A stretch of DNA of 42,571 bases from Massilia sp. Root335 (lineage in GTDB: Bacteria > Pseudomonadota > Gammaproteobacteria > Burkholderiales > Burkholderiaceae_D), in contig NZ_LMCY01000051.1 in assembly GCF_001425685.1 (NCBI RefSeq), positions 1-42,571 of the forward strand, in the 5' to 3' direction. Below the pieces are notes generated by a model. That model was given only the letters and a program-made list of their open reading frames with translations, was not told where the DNA came from and ran no database searches. Positions 1 through 8,530 of this stretch are shown one piece after another; within the stretch, counting starts at the first letter, position 1, and every line of letters starts with the position of its first letter. A program made the translations under genes and the position numbers.

Positions 1-71
1 TTCTCCTAGTGGCGGCAGTGTCCTGCCAAATGACCGTTTACACAATATTATTTACACCCTCGACACCTTAG

Positions 72-91
72 GTTCCCGCCTTCGCGGGAAC
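72..91. repeat. REP-like palindrome (8+4+8)
   Basis: Perfect hairpin: arms GTTCCCGC and GCGGGAAC around the loop CTTC. It lies 14 bases beyond the stop codon of the minus-strand lipoprotein gene. There is no T-run, so it is more likely a dispersed extragenic palindrome than an intrinsic terminator, although it could stabilise the 3' end of the lipoprotein message. A second element with the same 8+4+8 layout but another sequence lies at the far right end of the window. Confidence 0.6.
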
Positions 92-105
92 GACGGTCTC
101 ACAGC

Positions 106-459
106 CTACTTCGCCGCCTGCTGCATCTTCTCGCCGGTCTCTTCCACCTTCCTGCCGACCTTCTCGGTCGCTTCCTTCGCGCCCTCGCGCGCCTCGCGCA
201 CGGCGGCATCGGCCTTGTCGACCTGCGCCTGCACCTTGTCCGTCACCCGGTCGTTGATCTTGTCGATCTTGTCGTTGACGTGGTCGAGCTTTTCCTGGAC
301 CCGGGCGCCGGCCGCGTCGACCTTCGCCTGCGCGCGCGCGCCCGCGTCGTCGATGGCCTTGCCGGCCTGCTGGGCGGGGCCGATACCGTCGCCGCCGCGG
401 TTGCAGCCGGCCAGCAGCAGGGCCGCCAGCAGCGTCACCGAAATGAATGTGCGATTCAT
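106..459 (-). CDS. Small helical lipoprotein
   Basis: Predicted 117-aa lipoprotein. The N-terminus has a short positive start, a hydrophobic stretch and the lipobox LLAGC with the acylated cysteine at residue 19. The mature part (about 25-117) is almost entirely Ala/Lys/Glu/Asp/Val with repeated 'KxDxAxxxVxEKxD'-type heptads, so it should form a long amphipathic helix or coiled coil, as in small Lpp-like or LEA-like envelope proteins. Outer-membrane anchoring and a stress or envelope role are inferences. The start is fixed by a strong Shine-Dalgarno (AAGGAGG) about 8 bases upstream. It is followed by a REP-like hairpin. No specific family could be assigned. Confidence 0.8.
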   Translation of the reverse strand: MNRTFISVTLLAALLLAGCNRGGDGIGPAQQAGKAIDDAGARAQAKVDAAGARVQEKLDHVNDKIDKINDRVTDKVQAQVDKADAAVREAREGAKEATEKVGRKVEETGEKMQQAAK

Positions 460-492
460 GCTGCGTCCTCCTTGTCGTCGCCTTTATTGCCG

Positions 493-498
493 AATATA
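493..498 (-). promoter_or_regulatory. -10 box for the lipoprotein gene
   Basis: Reads TATATT on the minus strand, about 35 bases upstream of the lipoprotein ATG. No convincing -35 box is found 16-18 bases further upstream, so the assignment is tentative. Confidence 0.35.
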
Positions 499-546
499 CA
501 CCTGTGATGCCGGCGGCGGCGCGCGGGGAACGGCAACGACCTGCCG

Positions 547-1440
547 TCAATCCTGCGGCATCCGCCACTCCGCGCGCATCAGTTCGACGTAACGCCGCGC
601 CCCGAGGCCCAGCGGGCGCTCGCGCGACCACACGACGTCGACCCACAGGCGCAGCTGGTTGCTGATGTTATCGAACGGGATCTCGACGAGGCTGCCCGCC
701 GCCACCAGCGGCTGCACCAGCGCGCGCGGCAGATAGGCCCAGCCGAGGCCCGCCTGCACGAGGTTCAGCGTGGCGAGATGGCTGTCGACGCGCCACACGT
801 CGCGCGCGTGCACGAAGCGCGGATCGCGGCCCGGGCTGTCGCGTCCCGCGACCACGATCTGGCGCGCGTCGATCAGGTCTTCCAGCCGCGGCGCGCCGCC
901 CGCCAGCAGCGCGTGCCCCGGCGCCAGCACGGCGACGAGCAGTTCGCTGCCGACCTCCTGGAACGCCTCGCGGTCGTCCAGGCGTTCGCGTTCGAACACG
1001 AGGGCCAGGTCCACACCGCCGTCGTGCAGCAGGCGCAGTGCGTCCGCCTGCGGCGCCGACAGGACCTCCACTTCGAGCGACGGGAATTCGCGCGCCAGCA
1101 CGGCCAGCGGCGCGCTCCAGCGGCCCGCGATCAGCTCCGGCACCACGGCCAGCGACAACCGGCGTTCCAGGCCGCCGTGCAGCGCGAGCGCGTCCGCCTG
1201 CAGCCGCCGCAACTCGCTGGCGACGTGGCGCGCGCGCGGCTCCAGCGCCCGCGCGGCGTCGGTCGGGCGCGGATCGCGTCCGGACCGGTCGAACAGCGCC
1301 AGGTCGAGCTCCGCCTCGAGCTGGGCGATGGCCATGCTGACGGCCGACGGCACCCGCCCCAGCGCGCGCGCCGCGGCGGAAAACGAACCGTGGTCGAGCA
1401 CGGCCAGGAAGATGCGCACGCTGTCGCTGGAAAACGCCAT
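547..1440 (-). CDS. LysR-family transcriptional regulator
   Basis: 297-aa LysR-type regulator. The N-terminal winged helix-turn-helix is clear (about residues 8-66, FLAVLDHGSFSAAARALG followed by PSAVSMAIAQLE). The rest has the usual substrate-binding fold, and the length is typical. It is transcribed away from the PACE-family efflux gene with 90 bases between the two starts. In LysR-type systems this arrangement usually means the regulator controls its divergent neighbour. The inducer cannot be read from the sequence. The helix-turn-helix has 'GRVPSAVS' where many members have 'VSQSALS', which is within family variation. Confidence 0.93.
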   Translation of the reverse strand: MAFSSDSVRIFLAVLDHGSFSAAARALGRVPSAVSMAIAQLEAELDLALFDRSGRDPRPTDAARALEPRARHVASELRRLQADALALHGGLERRLSLAVVPELIAGRWSAPLAVLAREFPSLEVEVLSAPQADALRLLHDGGVDLALVFERERLDDREAFQEVGSELLVAVLAPGHALLAGGAPRLEDLIDARQIVVAGRDSPGRDPRFVHARDVWRVDSHLATLNLVQAGLGWAYLPRALVQPLVAAGSLVEIPFDNISNQLRLWVDVVWSRERPLGLGARRYVELMRAEWRMPQD

Positions 1441-1488
1441 GACTTGTCAATAAAGTTGAAAGGTCCTCACTTTATACATCAAGCGCAT

Positions 1489-1498
1489 CGATATATCG
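1489..1498. promoter_or_regulatory. Palindrome in LysR/PACE divergent region
   Basis: Perfect 10-bp palindrome CGATATATCG between the divergent lysR-type and PACE genes. It is a candidate binding site for the regulator, but it lacks the classical T-N11-A shape and could simply be AT-rich promoter sequence. Confidence 0.25.
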
Positions 1499-1530
1499 TC
1501 ACGCCATCGGATTTTTTCGGGAAGTTGGAC

Positions 1531-1968
1531 ATGCAAGGCATCAAACGCAAGATCGTCTACGTCGCACTGTACGAAGCCATCGCCGTCGCCTGCACGACGG
1601 CCGGCCTGGCCGGCCTCGCGCACCACGACGCCGGCGACGCCGGCCTCGCCGCCGTCCTCGCGTCGGCCACGGCCATCGCCTGGAACGTCATCTACAACAC
1701 GCTGTTCGAAGCCTGGGAAGCGAAGCAGGCCAGGGGCGGACGGAGCCTCGCGCGCCGCCTCGTCCACGCCGTCGGCTTCGAGGGCGGCCTCGTGCTCGCC
1801 ATCGTGCCGATGTTCGCGTGGACGCTGGGGACGTCGCTCATCGACGCCTTCATGCTCGACATCGGGCTGGTCGTGTTCTTCACCCTCTACAGCTTCGCGT
1901 TCAACTGGGCGTTCGACCTCGTGTTCGGGCTGCCGACGGCGGCGCTGGGCAGGGCCGGCGCCGCCTGA
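1531..1968 (+). CDS. PACE-type multidrug efflux transporter
   Basis: 145-aa inner-membrane protein with four hydrophobic helices arranged as two 'bacterial transmembrane pair' repeats, as in the proteobacterial antimicrobial compound efflux (PACE) family typified by AceI. Visible marks are the N-terminal KRKIVYVALYEAIA segment with an acidic residue in helix 1, NVIYNTLFEAWE ending the first repeat, and FNWAFDLVFGLP ending the second. PACE proteins export cationic biocides such as chlorhexidine and some polyamines by proton exchange; the substrate here is unknown. The ATG at 1531 is chosen because it directly opens the family's N-terminus; the frame stays open upstream only through the antisense of lysR. 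Divergent from that LysR gene. Confidence 0.85.
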   Translation: MQGIKRKIVYVALYEAIAVACTTAGLAGLAHHDAGDAGLAAVLASATAIAWNVIYNTLFEAWEAKQARGGRSLARRLVHAVGFEGGLVLAIVPMFAWTLGTSLIDAFMLDIGLVVFFTLYSFAFNWAFDLVFGLPTAALGRAGAA

Positions 1969-1980
1969 GATCGCGCGCAT

Positions 1981-2011
1981 CCGGTTCGCCCCGCCCGCCT
2001 CCCGGTTCGCC
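1981..2011. repeat. Direct repeat upstream of flavin oxidase
   Basis: The decamer CCGGTTCGCC occurs at 1981-1990 and again at 2002-2011, 21 bases apart, which is two helical turns. It lies 67 bases upstream of the oxidase start. This is a possible regulator site, with no known match. Confidence 0.3.
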
Positions 2012-2077
2012 ACATTCCACTGGCCCGGGTCGTCCGGCCGGCGTAGCCTGACACGCATCGATTCTTCAGGAGACACC

Positions 2078-3892
2078 GTGAAACGACGATTCCTTCTCAA
2101 GGCCGCGGCGGCGCTGCCGTTCGCGCTGCCGGTCGCGCTGCCGTTCACGCCCAGCGGCGCGGCGAGCGCGGCACCGCTGCGCCGGCGCGTGCGTCCGGGC
2201 GACGCCGGCTGGCCGTCCGCCGGCGCGTGGGATGGCCTGGACCGCAGCGTGGGCGGCCGCCTCGTCAAGCTCGACGCGCCCTTTGCTGGCTGCGCCGCCG
2301 GCCCCGATGCACCGGCCTGCACCGCCGCCCTCGCCCGCCTCAAGAACGGTTTCGACATGGGCGACCAGCCGAATTTCACACACACGAGCGGCTGGCTCGA
2401 CGCCTGGTCGTCGCAGCCGAGTGCGTACGCGGTCGCGGCGCGCACGGCGGCGGACGTCGCCGCCGCCGTCGATTTTGCGCGCACCCACGACCTGCGCCTC
2501 GTCGTCAAGGGCGGCGGCCACAGTTACCAGGGCACGTCCGACGCGCCGGACTCGCTGCTGGTCTGGACCCGGCACATGAACGACGTGCGTGTGGAACCGG
2601 ATTTCGTCGCGCACAACTGCGGCGGCGCGCCGCAACCGGCCGTCACGCTGGGCGCGGGTGCCATGTGGATCGATGCCTACGATGCCGTGACGACGCACGC
2701 CGGCCGCTACGTGCAAGGCGGCGGCTGCACGACCGTCGGCGTCGCAGGCCTCGTCCAGAGCGGCGGCTTCGGCAGCTTCTCGAAACGCTGGGGCACGGCG
2801 GCGGCCGGCCTGCTGGAGGCGGAGGTCGTGACGGCCGACGGCGAAGTCCGCATCGCCAACGCTTGCACCAACGCCGACCTGTTCTGGGCGCTCAAGGGCG
2901 GCGGTGGCGGCAGCGTCGGCATCATCACCCGGCTGACCCTACGTACGCACGCGCTGCCGGCCACGTTCGGCGCCGTGTTCGGCAAGGTCCGCGCCGCCAA
3001 CGACGCCGCATTCCGTGCGCTGGTCGGCAAGGTCGTCGGGTTCTACGCGGACAGCCTGTTCAACCCGCACTGGGGCGAACAGATCGTGTTCAACGGCGAC
3101 AACACCGTCGACGTCTCGATGGTGTTCCAGGACCTCGACGAAGCCGCCGCCGCGCGGACATGGGCGCCGCTGCTCGACTGGCTGCGCGGGCACGACGAGT
3201 ACACGTTCGAGAAGCCGTTCAAGGTGCTGGCCCTGCCGGCGCGGCACTTCTGGGATGCCGCGTTCTACCGCGAGCATGCGCCGGGCTTCATGGTCGCCGA
3301 TCCGCGTCCCGGCGCGCCCGCGCACCACGTGATCTGGAAGGGCGACACCGACCAGGAAGGCTGGTTCATCCACGGCTACAAGTCGGCGTGGCTGCCGGCC
3401 GCGCTGCTCGATGCGCACCGCCAGGCCGGCCTCGCCGATGCGCTGTTCCAGTCCAGCCGCCACTGGAGCGTGGCGCTGCACTTCAACAAGGGGCTGGCCG
3501 GCGCGCCGCCGGCGCAACTCGACGCCGCGCGCGCCACCGCGACCAACCCCGCCGTGCTGGACGCCTTCGCGCTGGCGATCATCGCGGGCGGCGACGATCC
3601 GCACTTCCCCGGCATGCCGGGCGGCGCGGTCGATGCCGCGCGCGGCCACGAACGCGCGCAGGCGATCGGCCGGGCGATGGACGCGCTGCTGAAGGTGGCG
3701 CCGCGCGCCGGGTCGTACGTCTCCGAAAGCGATTACTTCCTGCGCGACTGGCAGGATGCATTCTGGGGCGCCAACTACCCGCGCCTCGCGCAGGTCAAGC
3801 GCAAATACGATCCGGACGGGCTGTTCTTCGTGCACCACGGCGTGGGCAGCGAAGCGTGGAGCGAGGACGGATTCACGCGGCTGGGCGCGTGA
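2078..3892 (+). CDS. Secreted BBE-type FAD oxidoreductase
   Basis: 604-aa flavoprotein of the berberine-bridge-enzyme/VAO class. The N-terminus (KRRFLLK plus a hydrophobic stretch, cleavage near residue 31) looks like a Tat signal. The FAD-binding domain spans about 115-300. Two flavin-linkage motifs are visible: GGGHSYQGTS with His148, and GGGCTTVGVAG with Cys217. This is the pair that forms the bicovalent 8-alpha-histidyl/6-S-cysteinyl FAD link in BBE enzymes. A C-terminal BBE motif (WGANYPRL, then KYDPDGLFF) completes the fold. Such enzymes oxidise sugars, oligosaccharides or secondary metabolites with O2; the substrate cannot be told. It starts with GTG behind CAGGAGA. It ends 6 bases from the converging zinc-ribbon gene. 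Confidence 0.9.
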   Translation: MKRRFLLKAAAALPFALPVALPFTPSGAASAAPLRRRVRPGDAGWPSAGAWDGLDRSVGGRLVKLDAPFAGCAAGPDAPACTAALARLKNGFDMGDQPNFTHTSGWLDAWSSQPSAYAVAARTAADVAAAVDFARTHDLRLVVKGGGHSYQGTSDAPDSLLVWTRHMNDVRVEPDFVAHNCGGAPQPAVTLGAGAMWIDAYDAVTTHAGRYVQGGGCTTVGVAGLVQSGGFGSFSKRWGTAAAGLLEAEVVTADGEVRIANACTNADLFWALKGGGGGSVGIITRLTLRTHALPATFGAVFGKVRAANDAAFRALVGKVVGFYADSLFNPHWGEQIVFNGDNTVDVSMVFQDLDEAAAARTWAPLLDWLRGHDEYTFEKPFKVLALPARHFWDAAFYREHAPGFMVADPRPGAPAHHVIWKGDTDQEGWFIHGYKSAWLPAALLDAHRQAGLADALFQSSRHWSVALHFNKGLAGAPPAQLDAARATATNPAVLDAFALAIIAGGDDPHFPGMPGGAVDAARGHERAQAIGRAMDALLKVAPRAGSYVSESDYFLRDWQDAFWGANYPRLAQVKRKYDPDGLFFVHHGVGSEAWSEDGFTRLGA

Positions 3893-3898
3893 CCGCGG

Positions 3899-4774
3899 CT
3901 ACTGCCCGCCGTCCGCGGGCACGGCCAGCGGGTGCTCGCCGCGCGCGGCGTCGACCCGCACCTTGAGCGCGCGCGTGGCGTCGTCCTCGCCCCAGCGCTT
4001 CGTGAACGCCTGCAGGCGCGAGCGCGCCCGCTCGGCATTGCCGGCCGCCAGCGCGGATTCGACGGCGCCGCGCGCCTCGCTCCACGCACCCGCGCGCTGG
4101 CGCTTGCGCGTGCACGCGTTCGACGCCTCGTTCAGCGCGCGCTGCAACCGTTCCAGCTGCTGCGGCGTGGCGCGGCCGGCGCGCAGCGCGATCAACTCGT
4201 CCTGCGCTTCCTTGCCGCGGCAATCCCGGGCCTGCACGATGGCAGCATCGATGCGCCGGTCGATCTTCCTGGCCGACGGCTTCGCCCACAGCCACACGCC
4301 CCACAGCACGGCCAGCGCGACGATCCACCAGCGCAGGCGGATCGGCTGGCGGCCCGGCGGCTTGTTCGCGGCCGCGGACGCGGGCGGCGGCGGCCACGGG
4401 ATGCCGCGGGCGCGCTCCGGCGCGGCGCTGCCGCCGTCGACGGGACGGCCGCCGTGGCCGAAGGCGGTGGCGGACGGCGTCGGCGCAGCCGTGGGCCTTG
4501 CCGGCGCGGCGGCGGCGCCGCGCACCGGCTCCGCCGCGAACCCCGCATCCGGCGCGTCCGACCACCCGGACAATCCGGCCGCCGCTTCCGCCCCGGCGGC
4601 GGCAACCGTGGCGGCAGCCGCGGCGGCCTCGCGGCGCGCGCGCCCGTCGTCCCGCGCCGGCGCGGGCGTGCCTGTCTGCTGGGCCGTCCCGCAATACGGA
4701 CAGTAGTTCACGCGGCGCGGCATGCCGCGCGCGCAGGCGGCGTTGACACAGCGGTAGATCGCTTCGTCCTGCAC
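3899..4774 (-). CDS. Zinc-ribbon single-pass membrane protein
   Basis: 291-aa protein, last gene of the tubulin-like operon, starting 9 bases after the tubulin-like stop. The N-terminus carries a zinc ribbon with ligands C9, C14, C25 and C28 (NYCPYCG). An Ala/Pro-rich, probably disordered linker (about 33-145) follows, then one transmembrane helix (about 149-165, WWIVALAVLWGVWLWAK) and a basic helical C-terminal domain (about 166-291) with conserved-looking Cys residues (ARDCRG, SNACTRK). By the positive-inside rule the N-terminal ribbon may be either side of the membrane. The function is unknown. Its position suggests an adaptor that tethers the tubulin-like protein or its partners to the membrane (inference). 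Confidence 0.85.
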   Translation of the reverse strand: MQDEAIYRCVNAACARGMPRRVNYCPYCGTAQQTGTPAPARDDGRARREAAAAAATVAAAGAEAAAGLSGWSDAPDAGFAAEPVRGAAAAPARPTAAPTPSATAFGHGGRPVDGGSAAPERARGIPWPPPPASAAANKPPGRQPIRLRWWIVALAVLWGVWLWAKPSARKIDRRIDAAIVQARDCRGKEAQDELIALRAGRATPQQLERLQRALNEASNACTRKRQRAGAWSEARGAVESALAAGNAERARSRLQAFTKRWGEDDATRALKVRVDAARGEHPLAVPADGGQ

Positions 4775-4783
4775 GGCGCGTCC

Positions 4784-7700
4784 TTATTCCGGGTCCGGGA
4801 CGCCGTCGTCCGGATCGGGAATCGCCGTGTCGACGGCCGCCATCACTTCCGGGATGTCGGCCACGAGCTTCCACTTGTCCGCGCGCGGATTCCATTGCAT
4901 GTTCCAGATGCGCGTGCCCGGATCGATCTCGCCGCGCGTCAGCTGCTGCACCACTTCGTCCAGCGCGAACGGCCCGCGCTGCGCGCCGCCGACGAACAGC
5001 TTGTAGCGCGCGGCGACGGGCGTGGCGCCGACGACGTACGCGGCCGGGCCCAGGTTCGGCCCGGGCACGGCATCCGGCGCACCCGGCGTCGGCGCGACGA
5101 CGGTCGGCGCGGCCGGCGCGTACTGCGTGCCGGGCATGGCGGGCGTGGCTGCGCGCCGCTCCAGCGCCTGCGCGGCGCGCGCGTCGGCGCCGAGGAATTC
5201 GGAGCGGATCACGCGCTTGTCGACCGGCCGCTCCACTTCCCACGCGTAGGCGTCGGACGCGGAATCGGGCACGGTCTCGGTCCACGTGTCCAGCTGGGCC
5301 AGCGCCGCTTCCACCTGGGCCGGCGACAGTTGCGGGTCGATGGACACGGCGCGCCGCATCCACTGGTCGTACAGGCGCCGCGCCGTGATGGTCGGCAGCG
5401 ACGGCGACGGCAGCTGGGCGCCCGTCTCGTCCACTTCCAGCCTGGGTTCGTACACGCGCAGCTGATAGTGGCGCATCAGCGCGGCCAGCAGCGCCAGCTG
5501 GTGCGGGCCCATCGCGGCCAGGCGCTGGCGCGTCGCCGCGATCACCTGTTCGCGGTAGTAGGTGGGGAGGCCATTGGAGCGGATCGCATACTCGTTGCCG
5601 ATCTGGAGCCACTCGCCCGATCCCGGCTCGACCTCGAACAGGTATTGCCCGCGCGGCTGGAACGCCGCCTCGCGGTCGTCGGCGTCCTGCTTGCGGCGCA
5701 GGACGCCCAGCGCGATCGCGGCGAGGAAGAATTCGTAGTCGTCGGCCAGCCGATTCAGTTCGTCCATCGACGGCGAGACCGGATGGCGGAAGCGCGTCGA
5801 ATCGAAGTGCAGGTGCGTGGGGATCTTCGGGTTCTCGATCTGGTAGCTGGCGCGCCACGTCGGCAGGCCGCGCAGGATCGTCATCGGGTAGCCGGACAGT
5901 TCGATGTAGCACACGGCCCGTCCCGGCACGCCCGTGTTCACGACGGACACGAGGTCGCCGTGGAAGAAACCGGTGGGCACGGCGGCGCGGATCTCCGGCT
6001 CCAGCCTGCGCCACGCGGCCGGGTCGCCCACGCCGACGAAGCACTTGAACTGGTCGGCGCTGGGCGTGAACTCGGCCGAGAAGCGCGCGTTAATCCACGG
6101 CATGGCGCTCTTGATCCACTCGCTGAACACGCGGTGCCGTTCCTGCGGCGACATCGCGCCGAGCCGTTCGACGAGCGGATCTGGCAGTTCGGCGCCCGCC
6201 TGTTCGCCGGACAGCTGCAGTTGCGCGCGCCGGAACAGCTTGAGCAGGAGATCGGCGCGCAGGCGCTCGTCACCCAGCTGCGGGAACAGGCGCGCGGAGC
6301 CGCCGAATTCCAGCAGCACCTCCTCGCTCCACGCGCTCACGTCGCCCGTCAGGCGCACGGGTTCCGGCAGCACGTCGCTCGCGAGCTTGATGTAGGTGGC
6401 ATGTTCCTGGCGCGCGTCGGCACGCAGTTGGCCGATGCGCTGGTCGACGGCGGCCAGCATCGACGCGACGTTGCGCCGCCCTTCCTGGAATTCGCCGGCC
6501 ACGCCGCTCCAGCGCACCTGGCCGTGTTCGTCCGGCGCCTGCGGCTCGCCGAGCCAGCCGGACAGGCTTTGCATCACGTCGACCGCCTGTCCCGCCGCGA
6601 CGGCCAGCAGGTGGAAGCGCAGGTAGTCGGCGATATCGCGCTTGAGGTGGTTCATGATTTCGCGCGCCTGCGCATCCTTGCCGAACAGGCGGCCGGCCGC
6701 CTGCGTGAGGTGGTTCAGCGATTCCTCGACCTGGCGCGTGCGCAGCGCATCGCGCACGTCGCGGTAACGCTTGCCGTTGCGCTGGACGTGCGCCAGGTCG
6801 CGCTGCGCCAGGCGGGCTTTCACCTGTTCCAGCAGCGACAGCACGAATTCCAGTCCGCCCTGCTTGCGGTCGTCGAGCAGCATGTACAGGCGGCCGCGCA
6901 CGTTCAGGCGCAGTTGCGCGAGCAGTTCGCCGGTACGCCGCTTGATGCGGTCCTCGCTCGTCTCGGCCGTGGCGCCGGCTTCGCGGATGGCGTCGCGCTC
7001 CAGGTCCGGCAGCAGTTCGACGACCTTCTCGCGCCACAGCTTGAGGTCGTACGACGCCATGATGCGGTCCATCTCCAGCTGCACCTTGCTCTCGACGCGC
7101 TCCAGCAGCGAGCGCTGGTCCTTGCCCTCCAGGAGCATGTCGGTCAGCGCGTATTCCTGGAACGGCGTGACGTCGACGGTGCCTTTTTTAAAATCGGGGA
7201 ATTCCGTGAACGGATGCTCGGCCATGCCCATCTGCTCGCGCATGAAGGCGTCGCGTTCCTGGTCGGCGGCGCGCCGCGCGGCCGTGCCGTCGCTGGCGAC
7301 GAGGCCGAAGAACGCCTTCACCATCAGCGCCGCCAGCTCGTAGGCGCGGATGTCTTCGCGCAGGCTTTGCTGGGTGTCGAGCACCGCCTGGCCGAACGCG
7401 GAATAGACTTTCGAATACGACAGGCGCATGTCGCCGAAGCGCTGTTCCGGCACGCGCGGGTTGTAGGGCCCCAGCTTGTGCTGCTGCTGGTTGACGGCGA
7501 CGGAGCGCTTGCGGTTGGCGAAATCGGCCGATGCGAAATCCTCGAACAGCGTGTCGGCCACCATCTGGTACACGTCCTTCACGTCCTGCGTGGCCTTGTT
7601 CGCGAGATTCGCCGTGTCGACGAAATACACGTCGTCGAACGGCGTGCCGCGGCCGACGATGCTGTCCGGCTCCATCCACTGCACGCGCGCGTTCATGTCG

Positions 7701-8506
7701 CGCATGCTCGTCTCCAGCTCCATCATGGTCGCGTACGCGTTCGCCTCCGTGCGTTCCTTGTTCGCCTTGGCGTAACCGGACGGCAGGAACATCACGAGGT
7801 CGACCTGGCTGTCCGACACTTCCTGGCGCGCGACCGCCTTGGCGATCCAGCCCAGGTCGATGGCGCTGCCCGCGCCCGTGCCGCCCGCGTTCGACGCGAT
7901 GACGACGATGCGGAATTTCGACGTGTCGACCTGCAGGCCGAGGCGCTGGTAATTCTCCTTGCGCTCGATGCCCGCGTTACTGCTCAGGAAGTTCAGCGCG
8001 CCCTTGATGCGGCCGCGCAGCTTGGGGTATTTGTCGAACAGGTACAGCCGCGCGAGCGCCCGGATCTGGCCCGCGCCCTTCGATGGATCGATGCCCAGCG
8101 AGCGCAGTTTCTTCGGCCGCAGCGGCATCCAGTTTTCGATCAGCGGGAAGCGCGCGAGGCTGTCGTCGGACTCGTGGTACTGCGGCAGGTCGAGCGGTTC
8201 GACGAGGCGTTCTTCGTCGGACAGTTTGACGAGTTCGAACCACGGGTCGGTGCGCTGCGACTTGCCTTCGTCGATGACGGCGTTCGCATCGAGGTCGAAG
8301 TGGAGAAAACGCGCGACCGGAAAGTCGGCGATGGAGTCGACGCGGGTCGGATGGCGGCGGTTCCACACGGCCGCGAGGATGCGCCGGCGGATGCGCATCA
8401 TGACTTCCATGCCGGTGCCGCCGGCGCCGATGAACAGCGTCGGGCGCAGGTCGACTTTGAGCTCCACTTTGTTGCCGAGCGATGCGGGATCGGGAAAATC
8501 TGCCAT
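4784..8506 (-). CDS. Tubulin/FtsZ-superfamily protein with GYF_2-like tail
   Basis: 1,240-aa protein. The N-terminal nucleotide-binding domain has the glycine loop IGAGGTG (residues 26-32) and the tubulin/FtsZ signature AGGTGAGSA (207-215), followed by a helix ANAYATMMELE typical of 'tubulin-like' (Tubulin_2, PF13809-type) proteins. The middle (about 400-1,080) is long, helical and charged, without a motif I know. A Pro/Ala-rich linker (about 1,115-1,160) leads to a C-terminal GYF_2-type domain (1,168-1,220: GPFALDEVVQQL, then GEIDPGTRIW), a fold that in related proteins binds proline-rich peptides. It is far longer than FtsZ (about 380 aa). GTP binding is expected; polymer formation is unproven. 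Its neighbours are membrane and zinc-finger proteins, which fits a membrane-associated cytoskeletal complex rather than cell-division FtsZ. Confidence 0.88.
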   Translation of the reverse strand: MADFPDPASLGNKVELKVDLRPTLFIGAGGTGMEVMMRIRRRILAAVWNRRHPTRVDSIADFPVARFLHFDLDANAVIDEGKSQRTDPWFELVKLSDEERLVEPLDLPQYHESDDSLARFPLIENWMPLRPKKLRSLGIDPSKGAGQIRALARLYLFDKYPKLRGRIKGALNFLSSNAGIERKENYQRLGLQVDTSKFRIVVIASNAGGTGAGSAIDLGWIAKAVARQEVSDSQVDLVMFLPSGYAKANKERTEANAYATMMELETSMRDMNARVQWMEPDSIVGRGTPFDDVYFVDTANLANKATQDVKDVYQMVADTLFEDFASADFANRKRSVAVNQQQHKLGPYNPRVPEQRFGDMRLSYSKVYSAFGQAVLDTQQSLREDIRAYELAALMVKAFFGLVASDGTAARRAADQERDAFMREQMGMAEHPFTEFPDFKKGTVDVTPFQEYALTDMLLEGKDQRSLLERVESKVQLEMDRIMASYDLKLWREKVVELLPDLERDAIREAGATAETSEDRIKRRTGELLAQLRLNVRGRLYMLLDDRKQGGLEFVLSLLEQVKARLAQRDLAHVQRNGKRYRDVRDALRTRQVEESLNHLTQAAGRLFGKDAQAREIMNHLKRDIADYLRFHLLAVAAGQAVDVMQSLSGWLGEPQAPDEHGQVRWSGVAGEFQEGRRNVASMLAAVDQRIGQLRADARQEHATYIKLASDVLPEPVRLTGDVSAWSEEVLLEFGGSARLFPQLGDERLRADLLLKLFRRAQLQLSGEQAGAELPDPLVERLGAMSPQERHRVFSEWIKSAMPWINARFSAEFTPSADQFKCFVGVGDPAAWRRLEPEIRAAVPTGFFHGDLVSVVNTGVPGRAVCYIELSGYPMTILRGLPTWRASYQIENPKIPTHLHFDSTRFRHPVSPSMDELNRLADDYEFFLAAIALGVLRRKQDADDREAAFQPRGQYLFEVEPGSGEWLQIGNEYAIRSNGLPTYYREQVIAATRQRLAAMGPHQLALLAALMRHYQLRVYEPRLEVDETGAQLPSPSLPTITARRLYDQWMRRAVSIDPQLSPAQVEAALAQLDTWTETVPDSASDAYAWEVERPVDKRVIRSEFLGADARAAQALERRAATPAMPGTQYAPAAPTVVAPTPGAPDAVPGPNLGPAAYVVGATPVAARYKLFVGGAQRGPFALDEVVQQLTRGEIDPGTRIWNMQWNPRADKWKLVADIPEVMAAVDTAIPDPDDGVPDPE

Positions 8507-8530
8507 GGTGTTCTCTTTGAAAGCGTGGCG

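Noticed and set aside
4784..8506. Plasmid or phage tubulin (TubZ/PhuZ) partition system
   Set aside because: No TubR-like DNA-binding gene, centromere repeats or phage genes are nearby, and the protein is three times too long.
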